From Aromatoleum toluvorans (GTDB lineage: Bacteria > Pseudomonadota > Gammaproteobacteria > Burkholderiales > Rhodocyclaceae), in the NCBI RefSeq assembly GCF_012910905.1, contig NZ_WTVN01000001.1, forward strand, positions 1 to 64,000: 64,000 nucleotides of DNA. Direction: 5' to 3'. The position numbers were made by a program, and so were the translations under genes. Below, one piece after another: positions 41,371 to 50,527 of the stretch. How positions within the stretch are numbered: position 1 is the stretch's first letter; every line of letters begins with the position of its first letter. Under the pieces are notes generated by a model that was not told the DNA's origin, did not search any database, and saw only the letters and a program-made list of their open reading frames with translations.

Positions 41371-43812
41371 TCAGGCAGCCGCACGCAAAAGGGCTCCGCG
41401 TGCGCCGCTCGGTTCGCGCGGGTTGAGCATGAAATGCGACAGCGCCGGAATCAGGATCAGGGCACCGAGCATGTTCCACAGGAACATGAAGGTCAGCAGG
41501 ATCCCCATGTCGGCCTGGAACTTGATCGGCGACCATGCCCAGGTGATCACGCCGGCAGCCATCGTGAGTCCCACCAACGCGACCACCTTGCCGGTGAAAT
41601 CGAGCGACTTGCGATAGGCATCGCGCAAGCTTCCCCCGCGACGCTGGACGGCAATCTGCACACTCAGCAGATAAAGCGCGTAGTCGACGCCGACGCCGAC
41701 CGCGATGACCGGCAGGGTCGCGACCTTGAGTCCGATACCGAGCCAGACCATCAGCGCCTTGCAGAGGATCGTGGTGATGACGAGCGGGATCAGTGCGACG
41801 ATCGTCGCGCGAACGCTGCGGAACGTGATCAGGCACAGCAGCGCCGTTGCACCATAAACCGCGAGATACATCGTGACGATGCTCTTCTGTACCTCGATGT
41901 TGGTCGCCGCCTCGATACCAGCGCTGCCCGCAGCCAGCAGGAACTGCACCGGCTCCTTTGCATCGGGCGCGGTATTGTTGGCAGCCGCGTACGCTTCCGC
42001 AGTCTGCAGAATGCGTCCCACGGTATCCGCCTTGTGGTCCTTCAGGTAAGCGACCAGGGGCGACACGGAGCAACTCTGGTTCGTGATGTCCGGCGTCGCG
42101 ATCACGGCTGCCGACACGGAGCCGTCGGTGATCGACTGGTTACGGCTGATCGTGAGCCACTTGCCACTGCCCTCGAACATCGCCGAGGTCACGAAACGCA
42201 CCGTTTCGGCCAGTGAGGTCGTCGTCTGGACCGCCGGATCCTGCCGCAGCAGTTGTGCCAGCCCGTCCATCTTCTGCAGGCTCGAATACAGGCGACAGCC
42301 CTCGTCGCCGGTCTTCATGATGACCACGAACTGGTCGCTCGAGAGCCCGTAGTGTTCCGTGATGTATGCGTTGTCGCGGTTGTAGCGCGACTCGGGCCGA
42401 AGTTCGGGCGCCCCGGCATCCAGATCTCCGATGCGAAGGTCCTGCATGACGATTGCGGAGACGACGGTCACGATCGCGGCAATGGCGATGACCGGAATCG
42501 CCCACCTCCGCTCGGTGAGTTCGTCCAAACCGTGCCAGATCCGCCCCGGCAACGAACGTCGGCCGCCCGCCTTCATGTCGTCCGCCGTGGCATGCCGGAT
42601 GGCCGATTCGCTGACGCCGAGATAGGAGAGTGCGACCGGGATGAGGAAAAGCTTCGTGAAGATCAGGACCGAAACGCCGACGCTGGTGGTCAGGGCCAGA
42701 TCGCGGATAACCGGGATGTCGATGATGATCAGTACAGCAAAACCGACGATGTTCGCCAGCAGTGCCGTAAGGCCGGCCATGAACAGGCGCCGGAAGGTGT
42801 AGCGCGACGCGACGTACTTGTGGGTGCCACGGCCAATGTCCTGGATGATGCCGTTCATCTTCTGCGCGCCGTGCGACAGCCCGATAGCGAAGATCAGGAA
42901 AGGCACCAGGATCGAATACGGATCGAGCTCGTACCCGAGCAACTGCATCAGCCCAAGCAGCCACACCACGCCGATCACGGCGACCGTCACGAGAAGCGCC
43001 GTGCTGCGCACGCAGCGGGTGTAGAGATAGACGAAGAACGCGGCAACGACGACTGACACCGCGAAGAACACCATCACCTCGCGCAGGCCCGCGATCAGAT
43101 CGCCGACGATCTTCGCGAAGCCGACGATATGGATGCCGACCGTGTCACTCTCGTAGGTGCGGATCTTCGCTTCGAGAGCGTCCGCAAACTCGCCGTAATT
43201 CAGCGCTTCACCGGTTTTCGGATGGGTATCCAGCAGCGGCGCCACGATCATGCTCGACTTCATGTCATTTGCAACGAGTCTGCCGACGATGCCCGCCTTG
43301 CCGATGTTCTCGCGCAGTTTCGCGATCTCGTTCGCGCTGCCGTCGAAGCTCGCGGGCATGACCGCGCCGCCGGTGATGCCGTCTTCGGTCACCTCCCGCC
43401 AGCGGACGATCGGCATCCAGATCGACTTCATCCACGAACGATCGACGCCGGGAATCAGGTAAAGGTCATCATTGACTTTCTTGAGCACGTCAAGGTACCC
43501 GGGGTCGAAGACGTCCCCCGACTTGTTCTCGACGACGATCCGGATCGTGTTGCCCAGACCCGGCAACTCGCTTTTGTTATCCAGGTAATTCTTGATGTAC
43601 GGGCTGCCGAGCGGAATCATCCGCTCGAAATTCGCATTGACCTGGATGCGCGTCGCGGCGAAGCCGAGTACGAGAGTCGCCACAAGGCATGCCAGGAGCA
43701 CGACGATGCGATTGTTGAAGATGATGCGCTCGAGCACGCTGCCGGAACCGAGATCGAAATCCTTCAGGTCCCGGATCACCGGCATCACTCTTTGTTCGCT
43801 GTGGCCTGCCAT
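41371..43812 (-). CDS. RND/MMPL-superfamily permease
   Basis: This 813-residue membrane protein has an N-terminal helix (RIVVLLACLVATLVLGFAAT), a large periplasmic loop, and a cluster of helices (VFFAVSVVVAAFFVYLY, ILVPFLIFAIGLSHGAQKMN). The same pattern repeats (VALIPLVITTILCKALMVWL, LPVIAVGVGVDYALYLLSVQ), giving the 1+5+1+5 layout of RND pumps. It is shorter than AcrB types and resembles the hopanoid/lipid-type (HpnN/MMPL) exporters. With the YCF48-like, DUF1329 and DUF1302 genes downstream in coordinate order it forms a conserved envelope set often seen with hydrophobic-compound catabolism. Import or export role is unresolved. Confidence 0.92.
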   Translation of the reverse strand: MAGHSEQRVMPVIRDLKDFDLGSGSVLERIIFNNRIVVLLACLVATLVLGFAATRIQVNANFERMIPLGSPYIKNYLDNKSELPGLGNTIRIVVENKSGDVFDPGYLDVLKKVNDDLYLIPGVDRSWMKSIWMPIVRWREVTEDGITGGAVMPASFDGSANEIAKLRENIGKAGIVGRLVANDMKSSMIVAPLLDTHPKTGEALNYGEFADALEAKIRTYESDTVGIHIVGFAKIVGDLIAGLREVMVFFAVSVVVAAFFVYLYTRCVRSTALLVTVAVIGVVWLLGLMQLLGYELDPYSILVPFLIFAIGLSHGAQKMNGIIQDIGRGTHKYVASRYTFRRLFMAGLTALLANIVGFAVLIIIDIPVIRDLALTTSVGVSVLIFTKLFLIPVALSYLGVSESAIRHATADDMKAGGRRSLPGRIWHGLDELTERRWAIPVIAIAAIVTVVSAIVMQDLRIGDLDAGAPELRPESRYNRDNAYITEHYGLSSDQFVVIMKTGDEGCRLYSSLQKMDGLAQLLRQDPAVQTTTSLAETVRFVTSAMFEGSGKWLTISRNQSITDGSVSAAVIATPDITNQSCSVSPLVAYLKDHKADTVGRILQTAEAYAAANNTAPDAKEPVQFLLAAGSAGIEAATNIEVQKSIVTMYLAVYGATALLCLITFRSVRATIVALIPLVITTILCKALMVWLGIGLKVATLPVIAVGVGVDYALYLLSVQIAVQRRGGSLRDAYRKSLDFTGKVVALVGLTMAAGVITWAWSPIKFQADMGILLTFMFLWNMLGALILIPALSHFMLNPREPSGARGALLRAAA

Positions 43813-43848
43813 GCTGTGTCTCGCAAATTTCAGTATCAGGAGAGGCCG

Positions 43849-44976
43849 TTACCGGAGGGGCAAACGGATCAGATCAACGCCATTGACTCGGGCGAGCAGG
43901 AGCTCTTCCGGACCGGCCATCGCAGCGGCGAATACCTCCCCGCCGCGTTGCACCTCGAGCGCTGCCACGCTCGCCCCATCATCGTTACTCAGCAGAACCT
44001 GACCAGATTGGGTCACGAACACCATGCGTCCCGCGCCGCGGTCGAGGGCGGCGACAAGGCTCGCATCGCTGCCCATGGAGAGAGAGGACCAGCTCGCCGC
44101 CCCATCGCGGCTAATAAAGGCATTGCCACGCAGCCCGTAGACGATCAGCTTCGAGTCCCCTGCGGTGATACCGAAATACGTGCCCTTATAGGGCGTTTCG
44201 ACGGTCTGGAACCGGGCCGCGTCTCGATCGAGGCGACGCACCAGACCTTGCTCTCCGGCAAGAAACACCCCACCGTCGGGCGTCGGCTCGATCGCATACA
44301 GGTGCATGCGACGCCCGTTGTCCGCGCGCTCGATCCACGGCTCCCATGTGCTGCCACCGTCAGTCGTATGCAGCAGCAGACCGAAAGCGCCAGCCAGAAA
44401 ACCCTCGCCGCGCTCGTTTACGTTGATGTCGAGAAACGGATAGGCCAGCACGCCCGGCGTCGCGGACTGCTCGGCCGCCATCTCGACGTCCCGCAACACG
44501 CGTCCTGCCTCTTCATTGCCCGCATTGGCCAGAGCGCTGTAGTGTTTGGAGAGCAGTTCGAAGAGAGCATGACCGTCCATTACCCGGGACCAGGTTTCCC
44601 CGCCGTTATCCGAACGCAGGACGACTGCATCGTGTCCGAGCGCCCATGCGGTGCTGCCCGCCCCGAAGCGCACCGTCGTGAAGTCTGCGCTCAGCGGCGC
44701 GACGATCTGGGACCAGTTCCGACCGGCGTCGCGTGACAGCAGAATGATCCCGCGCGGCCCGACGGCCAGGGCGCGCCCATCCTTGCTGGCGATACCTGAC
44801 ATTGCACCCCGCAAGGACTGGGGAGAGATCACCGCGGGGACGGTTAATACGTCGCGCACGGCGGAACCCGTGGCGAGCGCCACGCCTGCCGCGCCGAGAA
44901 CCGCTGCCGCAAGGGTCAGACGCAGACGCCGGCCCGGGACCATGGAACGGGAGATCGAACTGCTAACGCGATTCAA
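43849..44976 (-). CDS. YCF48-like beta-propeller (BNR repeat) exported protein
   Basis: This 375-residue protein has repeated sialidase-type Asp-box motifs: SRDAGRNWSQ, SDNGGETWSR, TTDGGSTWEP and SRDGAASWSS. These mark a beta-propeller of the YCF48/HCF136 type. I chose TTG 44976 because AAGGAG lies seven bases upstream; ATG 44943 is an alternative without a good site. The N-terminus then has an Arg-rich stretch and a hydrophobic segment (LTLAAAVLGAAGVALATGSA) as a signal or anchor. Such proteins commonly accompany RND permeases and DUF1302/DUF1329 proteins, suggesting a periplasmic assembly role. Confidence 0.87.
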   Translation of the reverse strand: MNRVSSSISRSMVPGRRLRLTLAAAVLGAAGVALATGSAVRDVLTVPAVISPQSLRGAMSGIASKDGRALAVGPRGIILLSRDAGRNWSQIVAPLSADFTTVRFGAGSTAWALGHDAVVLRSDNGGETWSRVMDGHALFELLSKHYSALANAGNEEAGRVLRDVEMAAEQSATPGVLAYPFLDINVNERGEGFLAGAFGLLLHTTDGGSTWEPWIERADNGRRMHLYAIEPTPDGGVFLAGEQGLVRRLDRDAARFQTVETPYKGTYFGITAGDSKLIVYGLRGNAFISRDGAASWSSLSMGSDASLVAALDRGAGRMVFVTQSGQVLLSNDDGASVAALEVQRGGEVFAAAMAGPEELLLARVNGVDLIRLPLR

Positions 44977-45110
44977 GAGACAACTCCTTGCCGATGCGAT
45001 CCCCGCCGCCCACAACAAGCACCGGGCGGGGGTATCTATCTGGAGTGAGCCGGAACCGGAAGGGGCAACACGGCAAGCCGCGATGCCCGCTTCCACATGA
45101 GGGCTGACGA

Positions 45111-46466
45111 TCAGCGCGCGGTTTCCTGCGCGACGATTGCCTCGGGGTTGAGTTCGCGGTTGGCCATCGGCGCCTTCAGAACGCCATAACCGCCGACCAG
45201 GCCGTCATTCACCAGCGCGTACATGCCCTTGTTGAAGTCATACACCACGTTCTTCACGGTGTAGGGCGCCTGGACGTCATAGAGCTGAACCATCGAGTTG
45301 AAGATCGAGCGATACAACTGGCCGCTCTGGTCGAAGGCGTCGTACAGGCCTGCGCCGTATGTATCCTCGTCAAAGTAGTACATGCGCTTGGCGTACACAT
45401 GGCGGACGCCCGGCTTCAGCGTCGCTTCGACGACCCAGACGCGGTGAAGCTCCCAACGCCAGCAGGCCGGATTCGGGTGCTTGTCCATGAACTGCTCTTC
45501 GACGCCGCAACCGAAATAAAGCTTGTAGGCGTTGTAGGGGATGTACATCTCCTTCTTGCCGACCAGCTTAAATTCGAAACGGTCCATCTGTCCCGAGAAT
45601 ACGAAGAGCTCGTCGAACAGCGTGACGCCGCCCATGCTCGCGACCGGCGTGTCGTAGGCGAACTCCGGAGCGAGCTTGATGCGGCGCTGTCCCGGCGTGT
45701 AGCTCCACGCGCGGCGTGGCTTCTCGGTCGGATCGAGGAAGTCCGAGAGACCGGTCGCCTCGCCTGCCTTGCGGATCGGCGCCTGCGTTACCGAGTAGGT
45801 GCGCCAGTAGAGCTTTGCGTCACGGCCGTCCAGGTCGTCATGGTAGTAGGGCGTCTCTTCCATCGTCTTCTGCTGCGCCGCCATGACCACCTTGCCGTTG
45901 GAGTCCACGACCCACGAGCGCGACGACTTGGTCGTCGTATCGGCCTTGTAGCGAAGCTGCTGGTTCCACATCACCTCGTAGCCGGTCTTCGGCATGGGGA
46001 ACGGCAGACCGCCCCGGCATGCTTCCTCGACGGAGAGGCCGTTCTTGGCGGTGTTGCATGTCGTCGCATTGCGCACCGTGTTGTTCAGGACCTTGGCGGG
46101 ATACGACGCCGTACGGTGCGACGGATAGATATCCATATAGAAGCTCGGGTACTTCTTCAGGAGCTCCTTCTGCCCTTCCGACAGCTTGTCTGCGTGCTGC
46201 TGATAGTTCTTGCCGTCGATCCGGAGCAGGGGCTTTTCGTCCTTGAACGGATCCGCCCAGAAACCGCTGTCGGGCTTGAAGTCGGCCGGAGCCTTGGTCA
46301 GCCCTCCGGTGTATTCCGGGATCGTCCCTTCCTTGTTGCCCGCCTGGATCGCGCCGTACTTGGTCAGCGTCGCACCGAGCTGTTTCGCCTCTTCTGCCGT
46401 AACCGCCGCCATCGCGTGGCTCGAGAGGACCGCCGCGGCGGCCCATACGAAATTGCGCATCTTCAT
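45111..46466 (-). CDS. DUF1329 family exported protein (outer-membrane lipoprotein-sorting-like fold)
   Basis: This 451-residue protein has a clear signal peptide (MKMRNFVWAAAAVLSSHAMA) and the DUF1329 pattern: EEAKQLGATLTKYGAIQAGN and IPEYTGGL near the start, then RRAWSYTPGQRRIKLAPEFA, and WELHRVWVVEATLKPG. The fold is related to LolA/LolB-like lipoprotein carriers. It lies 26 bases downstream of the DUF1302 gene. The pair recurs next to catabolic clusters for steroids, alkanes and terpenoids; a role in moving a hydrophobic substrate across the envelope is inferred. Confidence 0.93.
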   Translation of the reverse strand: MKMRNFVWAAAAVLSSHAMAAVTAEEAKQLGATLTKYGAIQAGNKEGTIPEYTGGLTKAPADFKPDSGFWADPFKDEKPLLRIDGKNYQQHADKLSEGQKELLKKYPSFYMDIYPSHRTASYPAKVLNNTVRNATTCNTAKNGLSVEEACRGGLPFPMPKTGYEVMWNQQLRYKADTTTKSSRSWVVDSNGKVVMAAQQKTMEETPYYHDDLDGRDAKLYWRTYSVTQAPIRKAGEATGLSDFLDPTEKPRRAWSYTPGQRRIKLAPEFAYDTPVASMGGVTLFDELFVFSGQMDRFEFKLVGKKEMYIPYNAYKLYFGCGVEEQFMDKHPNPACWRWELHRVWVVEATLKPGVRHVYAKRMYYFDEDTYGAGLYDAFDQSGQLYRSIFNSMVQLYDVQAPYTVKNVVYDFNKGMYALVNDGLVGGYGVLKAPMANRELNPEAIVAQETAR

Positions 46467-46492
46467 GTCTCTCGTCTCCTGTTTGCGGCCTG

Positions 46493-48193
46493 TCAGAAAG
46501 CCGTCTTGAACGTGAAGGACAGCCAGCCACGGTCGATCACACCAACCGAGGAGTTGCTGTGGGCCGCACCGCCGGTAATCCGTTCCTCACCGCGAACGAC
46601 GCCCTTGCGCACCGGCAAGCTGCGGTCAGAGTAGTTGAGGGCGAATTCGTACTTGGACGCATAGGTCCAGGTGGTACCGATCGACCAACGCAGCTCACCC
46701 TCTGTGCCGCCACCTGAAGAGGGTGCGTTTCCGGAAAGCCCATAGTTGATGCTGACCGGCACCGCCAGGTCCCATGACGGAAAGATGTTGAGATATTGCG
46801 GCGAGAACCTGACCGCGAGCTGCAGGGCATCGACGGTCGAACAGCCATCCCGCTTGGTGCCGGTCCCCGGGCGTCCGACTGCCGAATTGACGCAACTTGC
46901 CGCACCGACCTTGCGATACAGCTGCTCGTTCTCGGTCACGCGATCGAGTCGGTTGTATGCGATCTCCGCGATCAATGTCCCGGTATCCCACATCGGCGTC
47001 TGCGGTAACAGATAAACGCCATTCACCACCGCATGCCAGGTGTCGCCGCGCGCGCCCGAGTCGAGCGTATGCGACGCCGGCGTATTCAAAGGCCCGTTCT
47101 TGCGGTACGACAACTCGGTACCCACGCTTACGCCACCGATCACACGCGAGAAGCTCACACTGTATTGCTCGATGTCCTCGGGATACAGGAAGCGTGCCTT
47201 GCTGGGTAATACGGCGGGACCGAGGCGAACGAAGTCCGAGAGCTGCACACCGAGTTCCGGCGCGTAGTCGTCGAACTTGCGGTAGTAAGCACCGAAGGTC
47301 GACTCGATCGCCTCCACGTTCCAGCGCGCACCCACGCCCCAATTGCCGCGCTTGCTCGGTTCCTTCGCGTCGATGATCGAGGCCTTGAGCTGGCCGACCC
47401 CGAAGGAAAGGTTATCGGACGACGGCGCGGTGTCAGCACCCATCAGGTAAGTGCCGGCGTGCGGTACGCGGGTAGGCTCCCAGTCGTAGAAATACTGCCC
47501 GACGACGGTCACGCTATCCGTGAGCTGGGCACTCGCGTGTACCTGCCCGATCGGAAGGAAAACTTCCTTGGTCTCAATGCCGGGGTTGGTTACGGCCTTC
47601 ACGCCGTCAACCGGGGACTGTCCGTAGGAGATTGCATGCGCACCGATCAGCAGGCCTTCACCCCACACGTTGGTCTGGCGACCGACCTTCAGGTTGAGCG
47701 GCACCTTGCCGAGATCGAGGTTGGTCCAGACGAAGGCGTCGAGGATTTCGCCCGAGGGACCATTCACATAGCGCTTGACCGTGCCGTTGTACTTGTCATT
47801 GCGATAGGCGGTGGCAGTGCCGGTCGGCGCAGTCACCGAATGATCGTCGTAGGCATGGTCGTACCACGCTGCACCGGTCACACGAGCGCCGATTTTGCCG
47901 CGATAGCTGACATCGAATTCGGAGAGCAGATCGAGACGGTTGGTCACGATGTCGCCTCGATCGAACTTGCTGTCGCCCTCGTCATAGACCGGATTGCGCA
48001 TCAGCTTCTTGTCCTGATCCTCGACACGCACGCCCGCCGTATATCGGATCGTGTTATCCCAACGCATCTTGACGTCCGGGTTGCCGGTTTCGACCTCGAA
48101 CGCCGACGCCCCCCCCACCCATGCAAGTGCAAGTGCGGCAGTGACGCCCCTCAGCGCGAACCGGGTACGGACAGACCTGCTCCCATTATTCAT
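46493..48193 (-). CDS. DUF1302 family outer-membrane beta-barrel protein
   Basis: This 566-residue protein has a signal peptide (FALRGVTAALALAWVGGASA) and then FEVETGNPDVKMRWDNTIRY, the DUF1302 start. Alternating aromatic/hydrophobic strands follow, and it ends in Phe (WLSFTFKTAF), as expected for a BAM-inserted barrel. ATG 48193 is preceded by GAGGAG; a longer frame to 48250 lacks a site. It is the first gene of the envelope operon and probably forms a channel for the hydrophobic substrate or an associated product. Confidence 0.92.
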   Translation of the reverse strand: MNNGSRSVRTRFALRGVTAALALAWVGGASAFEVETGNPDVKMRWDNTIRYTAGVRVEDQDKKLMRNPVYDEGDSKFDRGDIVTNRLDLLSEFDVSYRGKIGARVTGAAWYDHAYDDHSVTAPTGTATAYRNDKYNGTVKRYVNGPSGEILDAFVWTNLDLGKVPLNLKVGRQTNVWGEGLLIGAHAISYGQSPVDGVKAVTNPGIETKEVFLPIGQVHASAQLTDSVTVVGQYFYDWEPTRVPHAGTYLMGADTAPSSDNLSFGVGQLKASIIDAKEPSKRGNWGVGARWNVEAIESTFGAYYRKFDDYAPELGVQLSDFVRLGPAVLPSKARFLYPEDIEQYSVSFSRVIGGVSVGTELSYRKNGPLNTPASHTLDSGARGDTWHAVVNGVYLLPQTPMWDTGTLIAEIAYNRLDRVTENEQLYRKVGAASCVNSAVGRPGTGTKRDGCSTVDALQLAVRFSPQYLNIFPSWDLAVPVSINYGLSGNAPSSGGGTEGELRWSIGTTWTYASKYEFALNYSDRSLPVRKGVVRGEERITGGAAHSNSSVGVIDRGWLSFTFKTAF

Positions 48194-48465
48194 GAATTTG
48201 TCTCCTCTGGTTATATCGATGACCGTGACACCCTGACCTTGTCTTTTCACGCCTCGTTGGAGGGCGAATCCGGCCTGTTTTCAGATCAATCGCTGTGTCC
48301 CGGTACGTCGGGTTTTCACACAACTGAATTGTAGCGGGTAATTTCTCTTAATTCTACCCTTGAACGTAGATTCTCTTATTAGAATTTTGCCCCACGCGAG
48401 CAATCTGCTTGATAATTCATTTGCCATAGTCAAAACACACACCGATCCGGGTCCGCATCGACGAA
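48194..48465. promoter_or_regulatory. AT-rich promoter region of the envelope operon with an inverted repeat
   Basis: This 272-base region is markedly AT-rich around 48340-48430 and should hold the promoter of the minus-strand DUF1302 operon. AATTCTA (48350-48356) and TAGAATT (48380-48386) form a spaced inverted repeat that could bind a regulator. The SDR gene on the other side ends at 48466, so this region also follows that operon. Confidence 0.5.
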
Positions 48466-49317
48466 TCAGACTGACGCCGAGCCCTCGTTGCGCCGCTTCA
48501 CTGCTTCGGTGAAATCGCGCTTGAGTGTCGGGTAGTACGCGATCTGGCCCTGCAACCCGCCGGCGATATCGATCGAGGCCGCGCTGATGAAGCTGGCGTA
48601 GTCGCTGGCAAGGAACAGCGCCATGCCCGCCACGTCTTCCGGCTTGCCGAAACGCCCGATCGGCACCACCTTGAGGACCATTTCGTTGAACTCCTCACGG
48701 GAGACGCCGGGGCCGACCTCCCTGAAATGACGCTCCCACTGGCCGGTGTCGATCCAGCCCATGTTCAGCGAGTTGACGAGGATGTTTTCCTTCGCGAGCG
48801 ACATCCCGAGAGACTTGGAGAGCGCGAGGCAGGACGCACGATTGATGACCGACGGGATGCCGTCCGGAGTCGGGATCGCACCGGCCAGCGCGTTGATCTC
48901 GATGATGCGACCCCAGCGCTGCCGGCGCATGTACGGCACCACGGCCTGCACGAAGCGGAAGTGCCCCATCTGGAGAATGTTGGCGTGCTCGAGGATCGCC
49001 TCGGGGGTGAGCGTGTCCAGATTGCCCCCCAGCCCCTGGCCAGCATTGTTAACGAGGACATCGACCCCGCCCCAGCTCTCGGCGACCTCATCCACGAAGG
49101 CCTTCACACCCGGCGTGTCGGTCACGTCCACCGCGCGCGCGATAACCGCCTGGGCCTGCTGCGCAAGCTCCCTGCCGGTCTCTTCGACCGCTTCGGGAGT
49201 GCGTGCGCAGATCGCAACGCGCGCACCTTCCGCAGCGAAGGCACGCGCGATCGCACGCCCGATCCCGCGTGAGGCGCCGGTTACGATTACGCGCCGGTCG
49301 CTAAGGTCGATATTCAT
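48466..49317 (-). CDS. SDR-fold protein with degenerate active site
   Basis: This 283-residue SDR has TGASRGIGRAIARAFAAEGA and NNAG, but the serine/tyrosine region reads INALAGAIPTPDGIPSVINR followed by ASCLALSKSLG, with no YxxxK. It shares that feature with 27951-28730. ATG 49317 has CAGGAGAG upstream. It lies 37 bases downstream of the thiolase and ends the operon. It may bind the cofactor and substrate without classical dehydrogenase chemistry, or use other residues. Confidence 0.88.
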   Translation of the reverse strand: MNIDLSDRRVIVTGASRGIGRAIARAFAAEGARVAICARTPEAVEETGRELAQQAQAVIARAVDVTDTPGVKAFVDEVAESWGGVDVLVNNAGQGLGGNLDTLTPEAILEHANILQMGHFRFVQAVVPYMRRQRWGRIIEINALAGAIPTPDGIPSVINRASCLALSKSLGMSLAKENILVNSLNMGWIDTGQWERHFREVGPGVSREEFNEMVLKVVPIGRFGKPEDVAGMALFLASDYASFISAASIDIAGGLQGQIAYYPTLKRDFTEAVKRRNEGSASV

Positions 49318-49354
49318 GTCGTCTCTCCTGTCGTTTGCCTGCCGCGACGCCCGC

Positions 49355-50527
49355 TTACATGCGTTCGATGATCGTCGCGGTGCCCATGCCGCCTGCACAG
49401 CAGATCGCCTGCAGGCCGTAGCGCGCTTCACGTCGTTCCAGTTCGTGCAGCAGCGAGGTCATGATGCGCGAGCCGCTTCCGCCAAGCGGATGCCCGAGGG
49501 CGATCGCTCCGCCATTGACGTTGAGCCGGTCATGCGACACACCGAGCTCCTTCATCCACACCATCGGCACCGGCGCGAACGCCTCGTTGACCTCGAACAG
49601 ATCGATGTCCTCGACATTCAGCCCGGCCTGGGCGAGCACCTTCCGGGTTGCGGCAATCGGCCCGGTCAGCATCAGCGTCGGGTCGGAGCCGACCGTGGTG
49701 AAGGCGCGGATGCGCGCCCGGGGTTTGACGCCGAGCCGGTCAATCGCCTCTGCGGACATCAGCAGCAGCACCGCCGCACCGTCGGAGATCTGCGACGAAT
49801 TTCCGGCGGTCATCTTGCCGTTGTCGCGAAAGCTGGTCTTCAACGTGGCAAGCTTCTCGGCACTGGTGCCGGGGCGAATCGTTTCGTCCGCAGCGAAGAC
49901 TTCCGGCGCGGGCTCTACGTAGTCTCTATCCTTGAGCGCAGCGACAGGTACCGGCGCGATCTCCTTGCGGAAATATCCCCCTTCGGCCGCGGCCGCGGCG
50001 CGGCGGTGACTCTCCACCGCGAAGGCGTCTAGCTGGGCGCGAGTCAATTCCCATTTGTCCGCGACCCGCTCGGCCGCCTCACCCTGGCTGGTGAGCTCGT
50101 AGCGCTCGGAAGCCAGCCAGCCGAAGGTCTCGCCGTAGATTTCGCGGTTGCCGCCCATGCGCACGCGGCTCATGTTCTCGGCACCGCCCGCCACGACGAC
50201 CTGCGCCGATCCGGCGGCGATCAGGCCAGCGGCGACGTGCACCGCAGCCTCGCCGGAGCCGCACTTGCGGTCGATCGTGAGACCGGGAATCGCATCCGGC
50301 CAGCCCGCCCCCAGCAGGGAGGTGCGCGCGATGTTCGCGGATTGTTCGCCGACCTGGGTGACGCAGCCGAAGATGACGTCGTCCACCTCGGCCGCCGCGA
50401 TGCCGGCGCGCTCGACCACAGCGTTCAGGACGTGGGCCCCGAGGTGATCCGCGCGTACGCCGGCCAGACTCCCCCGGTACTTGCCGACCGGCGTGCGGAC
50501 GGCCTCGACAATGAAGACGTCGCTCAT
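49355..50527 (-). CDS. Acetyl-CoA acyltransferase (thiolase)
   Basis: This 390-residue thiolase has nucleophile C89 in DRKCGSGEAA, GHPLGGSGS as the His motif and a C-terminal CCAGGMGTATIIERM with the second catalytic Cys. It cleaves a 3-oxoacyl-CoA. Its start overlaps the stop of the 3-hydroxyacyl-CoA dehydrogenase gene (ATGA), so the last two beta-oxidation steps are co-expressed. It is distinct from the thiolase at 7773-8981. Confidence 0.94.
   Translation of the reverse strand: MSDVFIVEAVRTPVGKYRGSLAGVRADHLGAHVLNAVVERAGIAAAEVDDVIFGCVTQVGEQSANIARTSLLGAGWPDAIPGLTIDRKCGSGEAAVHVAAGLIAAGSAQVVVAGGAENMSRVRMGGNREIYGETFGWLASERYELTSQGEAAERVADKWELTRAQLDAFAVESHRRAAAAAEGGYFRKEIAPVPVAALKDRDYVEPAPEVFAADETIRPGTSAEKLATLKTSFRDNGKMTAGNSSQISDGAAVLLLMSAEAIDRLGVKPRARIRAFTTVGSDPTLMLTGPIAATRKVLAQAGLNVEDIDLFEVNEAFAPVPMVWMKELGVSHDRLNVNGGAIALGHPLGGSGSRIMTSLLHELERREARYGLQAICCAGGMGTATIIERM

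Noticed and set aside
40264-42216. Plus-strand open frame opposite VOC and RND genes (650 codons)
   Set aside because: Its His/Arg-rich translation has no domain and the minus-strand genes are well supported.
43129-44736. Plus-strand open frame opposite RND and YCF48-like genes (535 codons)
   Set aside because: Antisense shadow; the minus strand shows transmembrane helices and Asp-box repeats.
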